Below, piece by piece: positions 59,282 through 64,000 of a stretch of 64,000 bases of DNA. Within the stretch, counting starts at the first letter, position 1, and each line of letters starts with the position of its first letter. Below the pieces are notes generated by a model that saw only the letters and a program-made list of their open reading frames with translations, was not told where the DNA came from and ran no database searches. The DNA is from Methylophilaceae bacterium. GTDB lineage: Bacteria; Pseudomonadota; Gammaproteobacteria; Burkholderiales; Methylophilaceae. A program made the translations under genes and the position numbers. The stretch lies in the NCBI GenBank assembly GCA_028342535.1, contig JAOLWQ010000004.1, positions 1 through 64,000 of the forward strand. Direction: 5' to 3'.

Positions 59282-59893
59282 ATGTTTTATTCATCAATAT
59301 TTTTTTCTGGGATGCTTTTATTAGTCATCTTGTCTAACTTCAACTTAATTATTAATTCAACTATTTTTTTCTTATTTTTAATTATCTCGGTTATTTATAG
59401 ATTCCCATTCTTTTCTATTATTAACAAGATAAAGTACTTTATTTTTACTTTATTAATAATTTATTCATTTTCAACTCCTGGCGAAATATTATTTTATTAC
59501 TCATTTATTTCAATAACGCAAGAAGGGTTCTATTTAGGAGTAAATAATTCTTTGAGAATTATAAATACATTTTTGACTATTATGCTTTTAATGAAGCTTA
59601 TTCCAAGAGAATTTTTTATTAATTTTATTATTAAAATTTGTTATCCTTTAAGCTATTTTGGTTTAAATATAAATAATTTAACTTCACGAATTTTTTTAAC
59701 TTTTGATTACCTTGATTTTTATAAAAATTATTCTTTTAAATTTTCTAATTTTATTCAAGTAATTAATAGGCATATTAAAAATAAATCTCATGTTATTAAA
59801 ACTAAAAAAATTAAAAAAATCACACCTTCAGCAATTGATTACTGTTGGATTATTTGTTTTTTTTCTTTATTTATTTTAATTCAATTTTTTTAG
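59282..59893 (+). CDS. Membrane protein resembling an EcfT/CbiQ transmembrane component
   Basis: 203 residues, extremely AT-rich and hydrophobic, with about five membrane segments. The middle (ITQEGFYLGVNNSLRIINTFLTIMLLMKLIPREFF) and the following PLSYFGLNINNLTSRIFL have the spacing of EcfT/CbiQ proteins, the scaffold of energy-coupling-factor transporters. The Ala-Arg-Gly/Ser coupling motifs that dock the ATPases are not visible, and no ATPase or substrate-binding component is near. I regard the family call as tentative. It sits 14 bases after fimV and one base before truA. Confidence 0.45.
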   Translation: MFYSSIFFSGMLLLVILSNFNLIINSTIFFLFLIISVIYRFPFFSIINKIKYFIFTLLIIYSFSTPGEILFYYSFISITQEGFYLGVNNSLRIINTFLTIMLLMKLIPREFFINFIIKICYPLSYFGLNINNLTSRIFLTFDYLDFYKNYSFKFSNFIQVINRHIKNKSHVIKTKKIKKITPSAIDYCWIICFFSLFILIQFF

Positions 59894-59894
59894 G

Positions 59895-60686
59895 ATGAGA
59901 TACGCAGCTTCTGTAGAGTATGACGGAACAAATTTTTTTGGTTGGCAACGTCAGTCATCAGTTAATAGTATTCAAGAGGAGCTTGAAATCTCTTTATCTA
60001 AAATTACTCAGTCAAATATTAAGATTCAGGGCTCCGGAAGAACTGATGCAAGAGTTCATGCGTTAGGACAAGTATTTCATTTTGATACGGATATTATTAG
60101 ACCTATTAAATCACTTACTAAGGGTGTAAATTCTTTTCTTCCTGACTCAATTAGGATTAAGTGGGTTAAAGAAGTTCCTGATGACTTTCACGCTCGATTT
60201 TCAGCAACTTCAAGAGAATACCAATACTTATTAAATAATAACTCTATTAATTCTTCGATTTGGTCTAATTATTGTGGTTGGACTTTTTATGAATTAGATT
60301 TTAATCTATTAATTATTGCATCTAAAAAATTTATCGGATCCCATGATTTTACTGCTTTTCGCTCGTCTGAATGCCAAGCAAAATCACCTATAAGATCAAT
60401 TAAAAATATAACAGTAGAAAAATTTGATAACTTTTATTTGTTCACTATTAATGGGGACGGTTTTTTACATCATCAAATTCGAAATATGATTGCAGCAATT
60501 ATTAACGTTGCAAGACAAGAAATGAGTGTCGATTACATTGATACCTTATTTGAAAAAAAGGATCGCAGCCTTGCTCCAGCAACTTTTTCCCCTAATGGTT
60601 TATATCTGACTAATATTAAATATGATAAAATTTGGAATCTTCCAGATAAATTAAATACACTTAATATTTTCAAGGTACAAAGTTAA
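59895..60686 (+). CDS. truA: tRNA pseudouridine(38-40) synthase
   Basis: 263 residues. The catalytic aspartate lies in GSGRTDARVHALGQVFHFD, and GDGFLHHQIRNMIAAII is the conserved C-terminal motif. It makes pseudouridine at positions 38-40 of the tRNA anticodon arm. The gene starts one base after the upstream membrane-protein gene and ends five bases before trpF. Confidence 0.95.
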   Translation: MRYAASVEYDGTNFFGWQRQSSVNSIQEELEISLSKITQSNIKIQGSGRTDARVHALGQVFHFDTDIIRPIKSLTKGVNSFLPDSIRIKWVKEVPDDFHARFSATSREYQYLLNNNSINSSIWSNYCGWTFYELDFNLLIIASKKFIGSHDFTAFRSSECQAKSPIRSIKNITVEKFDNFYLFTINGDGFLHHQIRNMIAAIINVARQEMSVDYIDTLFEKKDRSLAPATFSPNGLYLTNIKYDKIWNLPDKLNTLNIFKVQS

Positions 60687-60691
60687 TTAAA

Positions 60692-61315
60692 ATGAGAGCT
60701 AAAATTAAAATTTGTGGGATTACAAACATTAAAGATGCCATCGATGCAGTAGATTTAGGTGTTGACGCTCTTGGTTTTGTTTTTTTTAAAGAAAGCCCTA
60801 GGTATATTGAACCTATAAAAGCGCGTAAAATAATTAACACATTACCCGCATTCATCTTAAGAGTTGGTTTATTTGTCAACGCTTCAAAAGGAGATGTTTT
60901 ATCTTCAATAAATGAGTCAGGAGTTAATATACTTCAATTTCACGGAGATGAAACGGAACAATTTTGCAATCAATTTAATTTGCCCTATATTAAGGCCATC
61001 CCATTCCAAGATGAATTAAATTTGTTAGAATGTTGTAAATTATTTACTTCATGCTCAGCTATTTTAATAGATACTTTTTCAGATAATATGAGGGGTGGAA
61101 CAGGAAAAACGTTTAATTGGAATTTAATACCTAAAAACCTTCCATTACCATTAATTATTGCAGGCGGCTTAAATAGTGGCAACGTTTCTTTATTAATTAA
61201 CTCTATAAGTCCATATGGAGTTGATGTTAGTGGCGGTGTTGAGTCAGATAAAGGAATAAAAGATTACGATATGATGAAAAATTTTGTTTTAGGAGTAAAT
61301 AATGCAGGCATATGA
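60692..61315 (+). CDS. trpF: Phosphoribosylanthranilate isomerase
   Basis: 207 residues, a TIM barrel with active-site cysteine in KICGIT, the acid in FHGDE, and the phosphate site GGLNSGNV and [17 protein letters not shown]. It carries out the isomerisation step of tryptophan synthesis. Its end overlaps trpB by 14 bases, so trpF, trpB and trpA are coupled. The truA-trpF-trpB-trpA-accD order is common in beta- and gammaproteobacteria. Confidence 0.95.
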   Translation: MRAKIKICGITNIKDAIDAVDLGVDALGFVFFKESPRYIEPIKARKIINTLPAFILRVGLFVNASKGDVLSSINESGVNILQFHGDETEQFCNQFNLPYIKAIPFQDELNLLECCKLFTSCSAILIDTFSDNMRGGTGKTFNWNLIPKNLPLPLIIAGGLNSGNVSLLINSISPYGVDVSGGVESDKGIKDYDMMKNFVLGVNNAGI

Positions 61316-62504
61316 CTTACCAGATAATTTTGGCCACTTTGGACAATTTGGGGGCACCTTCGTTGCTGAAACCTTAATTGAGGCTTTAGATGAATTGAGG
61401 GATATGTATGAAAAGTATAAAAATGATCCTGAATTCCTTGCCGAATTTAATCACGACTTAAAACATTTTGTTGGTAGACCAAGTCCTATTTATTTTGCTG
61501 AAAGACTTACTAAAAAAATTGGGGGGGCAAAAATTTATTTAAAAAGAGAAGATTTAAATCATACAGGTGCCCACAAAGTAAATAACACTGTAGGACAAGC
61601 TTTATTAGCAAAAAAAATGGGAAAGCCTCGCGTCATTGCAGAGACAGGAGCAGGACAGCACGGAGTAGCAACGGCTACGATTGCTGCAAGGTTGGGATTG
61701 GAGTGCGTTGTTTATATGGGTTCAGAAGATGTAAAAAGACAATCACCTAATGTTTATAGAATGAAATTGCTTGGAGCAACTGTTATTCCTGTTGAGAGTG
61801 GCTCTAAAACTTTAAAAGATGCATTAAATGAAGCTTTAAGAGACTGGGTGACTAATGTATCAAATACATTTTATATTATAGGTACCGTTGCAGGACCTCA
61901 TCCGTATCCAATGATGGTGCGAGATTTTAATTCTGTAGTTGGTAAAGAGTGCAAGGTTCAAATGCCAGAACTTGAAAATAAGCAACCCGATGTAATAGTT
62001 GCTTGTGTAGGTGGAGGATCAAATGCAATGGGTATTTTTTATCCCTATATTGATGATAAAAGTGTGAAATTGGTTGGTGTTGAAGCTGCTGGAGATGGAA
62101 TTGAAACCGGAAAACATGCAGCCCCATTAACATCAAATAGTCCCATTGGTGTTTTACATGGTAATAGAACCTATTTAATGCAAAATTCTGAAGGCCAGAT
62201 TATCGAGACTCACTCAGTATCTGCTGGTTTAGATTACCCAGGAGTTGGTCCTGAGCATTCTTGGCTTAAAGATTCTGGAAGAGCTAGCTATGTTGGCATT
62301 ACAGATAAAGAAGCTTTAGCAGCATTTCATAACTTATGCTTAGTAGAGGGAATTATTCCAGCGCTTGAAACAAGCCATGCCCTTGCCCATGCAGAAAAAA
62401 TTGCTGCAAAAATGTCTCCAGATGAAGTTGTGTTAGTAAACCTCTCAGGAAGAGGGGATAAAGATATTAATACTGTTGCAGATATCTCAGGTATTTCTAT
62501 ATAA
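61302..62504 (+). CDS. trpB: Tryptophan synthase beta subunit
   Basis: 400 residues. PLP lysine in [15 protein letters not shown], the TAGAGQHG-like [14 protein letters not shown] loop, and PLP phosphate site GGGSNAMG. It joins indole and serine to make tryptophan, with indole channelled from TrpA. The gene overlaps trpF by 14 bases; trpA follows three bases later. Confidence 0.97.
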   Translation: MQAYDLPDNFGHFGQFGGTFVAETLIEALDELRDMYEKYKNDPEFLAEFNHDLKHFVGRPSPIYFAERLTKKIGGAKIYLKREDLNHTGAHKVNNTVGQALLAKKMGKPRVIAETGAGQHGVATATIAARLGLECVVYMGSEDVKRQSPNVYRMKLLGATVIPVESGSKTLKDALNEALRDWVTNVSNTFYIIGTVAGPHPYPMMVRDFNSVVGKECKVQMPELENKQPDVIVACVGGGSNAMGIFYPYIDDKSVKLVGVEAAGDGIETGKHAAPLTSNSPIGVLHGNRTYLMQNSEGQIIETHSVSAGLDYPGVGPEHSWLKDSGRASYVGITDKEALAAFHNLCLVEGIIPALETSHALAHAEKIAAKMSPDEVVLVNLSGRGDKDINTVADISGISI

Positions 62505-62507
62505 ATT

Positions 62508-63323
62508 ATGTCAAGAATTCAAGCTACTTTTAAATCGTTAAAAAATAAAAAACAGAAAGCATTAGTTCCATTCTTTACTGCTGGCGATCCTCATCCAGGT
62601 AAAACAGTTGAAATAATGAATGCCCTTGTAGATTCTGGTGCTGACATGATTGAGCTTGGAATACCATTTTCTGACCCTATGGCTGATGGCCCAGTTATTC
62701 AGAGAGCAAGTGAAAGAGCATTAAAGAATAGTGTGGGGATTACCACAACGATTAAATTAGCTGCTGAATTTAGAAAAAATAACAAAATGACACCGCTAAT
62801 TCTTATGGGTTATGCTAATCCAATCGAAGCCATTGGCATTGATAATTTTATATCATTAATTAAGAATGCTGATATAGATGGGGTTATAACTGTCGATTAT
62901 CCTCCAGAAGAATCAGTGCAATTTGTTAAGAAATTAAAAGAAAATAATATAGATAGCATTTTTCTTATATCACCAACAACAGATGATAAGAGGCTTAAAT
63001 TGATAATTAATCAAGCAACTGGTTTTCTCTACTATGTTTCTTTAAAAGGGGTAACTGGGTCAGCAAATATAGACATTAAAGAGGTATCAGAAAAAGTTAA
63101 GAATATAAAAACATTTACAGATCTTCCACTAGGAGTTGGTTTTGGTGTAAGAGATGCCAAAACTGCAAAAGAAGTTGCAGAAATTTCAGATGCCGTCGTT
63201 ATAGGAAGTAGAATAGTTCAAGAAATTGAAAACTCAAATGATAAAGATTTAATTAATAATATTAGAAATTTGATGGTTGAAATAAAAAGCTCTATTAATA
63301 AAAATAGTGAAACTTCAGAATGA
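62508..63323 (+). CDS. trpA: Tryptophan synthase alpha subunit
   Basis: 271 residues, a TIM barrel. Catalytic glutamate in [19 protein letters not shown], the loop aspartate in [10 protein letters not shown], and the phosphate site LKGVTGSA with [12 protein letters not shown]. It releases indole from indole-3-glycerol phosphate. Its stop overlaps the accD start by four bases (ATGA). Confidence 0.96.
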   Translation: MSRIQATFKSLKNKKQKALVPFFTAGDPHPGKTVEIMNALVDSGADMIELGIPFSDPMADGPVIQRASERALKNSVGITTTIKLAAEFRKNNKMTPLILMGYANPIEAIGIDNFISLIKNADIDGVITVDYPPEESVQFVKKLKENNIDSIFLISPTTDDKRLKLIINQATGFLYYVSLKGVTGSANIDIKEVSEKVKNIKTFTDLPLGVGFGVRDAKTAKEVAEISDAVVIGSRIVQEIENSNDKDLINNIRNLMVEIKSSINKNSETSE

Positions 63324-64000
63324 GCTGGTTAAAGAATATTATTCCACCTAAAATTAAAAGAATTGTAGGTCGGGGCAAAAAAAATATCCCTGAAGGCTTA
63401 TGGAATAAATGTCAAACATGCCAAACTGTTCTATATAAAACTGATTTAGAAAAGAATTTAGAGGTTTGTTCTAATTGTGGCTTTCATAATCGAATTTCAG
63501 CAAGATTAAGACTTACTATGCTCTTAGACACGCCAAATCAAATCGAACTTGGAAGAGAGATAAAGTCAATAGACCCCTTAAAATTTAAGGATACAAAATC
63601 TTATAAAGATAGGCTAATCTCAACACAAAAAGAACTCGGAGAAAATGATGCTTTAATTGTTCTTGAAGGTAAAATTGAGTCTATCCCAGTGGTTATAGCA
63701 GCATTCGAGTTTAGTTTCATGGGGGGGTCAATGGGTTCTGTAGTAGGTGAGAAATTTGTTCTGGCAGTTAATGCTGCTATTGAAAATCAAAGTCCTTTTA
63801 TATGTGTTTCGGCAAGTGGTGGCGCTAGAATGCAAGAAGGTTTGTTGTCTTTAATGCAAATGGCTAAAACTAGCGCAGTTTTAACAAAGCTAGCCGCCTC
63901 AAAATTACCATTCATCTCAATTCTTACTGACCCAACAATGGGTGGTGTTTCGGCAAGCTTTGCAATGTTAGGTGATGTTATTATTGCTGAACCAAAAGCT
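63320..64000 (+). CDS. accD: Acetyl-CoA carboxylase carboxyltransferase beta subunit, 5' part (cut by the right edge)
   Basis: The frame from ATG 63320 is open to the edge (227 codons). The product starts [13 protein letters not shown] and shows the four-cysteine zinc ribbon (NKCQTCQT and [13 protein letters not shown]), then the carboxyltransferase core [33 protein letters not shown] and [15 protein letters not shown]. With AccA it transfers carboxyl from biotin to acetyl-CoA for fatty acid synthesis. It is coupled to trpA by a four-base overlap. The last ~70 codons expected for the family lie outside. Confidence 0.95.
   Translation, partial: MSWLKNIIPPKIKRIVGRGKKNIPEGLWNKCQTCQTVLYKTDLEKNLEVCSNCGFHNRISARLRLTMLLDTPNQIELGREIKSIDPLKFKDTKSYKDRLISTQKELGENDALIVLEGKIESIPVVIAAFEFSFMGGSMGSVVGEKFVLAVNAAIENQSPFICVSASGGARMQEGLLSLMQMAKTSAVLTKLAASKLPFISILTDPTMGGVSASFAMLGDVIIAEPKA

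Overview
The window is a compact, AT-rich bacterial chromosome segment carrying about 57 protein genes and no recognisable rRNA, tRNA, CRISPR or insertion sequence. Gene order (leuC-leuD-leuB-asd-fimV-truA-trpF-trpB-trpA-accD), an EF-P of the Neisseria/Pseudomonas arginine type, GluQ with a DUF3301 neighbour, and the very low GC with tiny or negative intergenic gaps all suggest a genome-streamlined betaproteobacterium. A member of the Methylophilales such as the OM43 / Methylopumilus group fits best. This is inference from gene order and style; no search was run.

Region 1-12.5 kb is the accessory part. It holds the start of a TPR gene cut by the window edge, a CmcI-like methyltransferase, a membrane-tethered glutaredoxin-like protein, a His/Cys-rich exported protein followed by a ZnuD-like TonB receptor, a PhyH-type dioxygenase, and a TPR-methyltransferase that is a paralogue of the gene at the left edge. 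A DUF2721 membrane protein with a 39-residue microprotein, an AlgJ-like/MBOAT O-acetylation pair, an orphan gene, a DUF4156 lipoprotein and an exported 1-Cys peroxiredoxin follow. The two TPR paralogues lie in direct orientation around the cassette.

Region 12.5-28 kb is housekeeping: threonine catabolism (tdh-kbl), TraB/GumN protein, SpoU methyltransferase, gluQ, amt, ispD-ispF, smr, trxB, then the co-oriented run ftsK-lolA-rarA-serS, with rpiA convergent.

Region 28-48 kb holds DNA repair and recombination genes (mfd, an AddA/AddB-like helicase-nuclease pair), efp with an unusual modification loop, acs-yhdP-tldD on the minus strand, and a divergent NarL-type two-component system.

Region 48-64 kb holds an EamA permease, a PuuD-like membrane protein, the argD-argF-argG operon, yajQ, and the long leucine / aspartate-semialdehyde / FimV / TruA / tryptophan / accD run, the last gene being cut by the right edge. 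Many genes start on the stop codon of the previous one, and four convergent pairs overlap at their 3' ends while a fifth abuts.

I did not find a clearly new defence or mobile system. The best second-look items are the expanded EF-P loop, the His/Cys-rich leaderless gene in front of the ZnuD-like receptor, the duplicated TPR genes around an accessory cassette, the isolated O-acetylation pair, and an EcfT-like orphan between fimV and truA.
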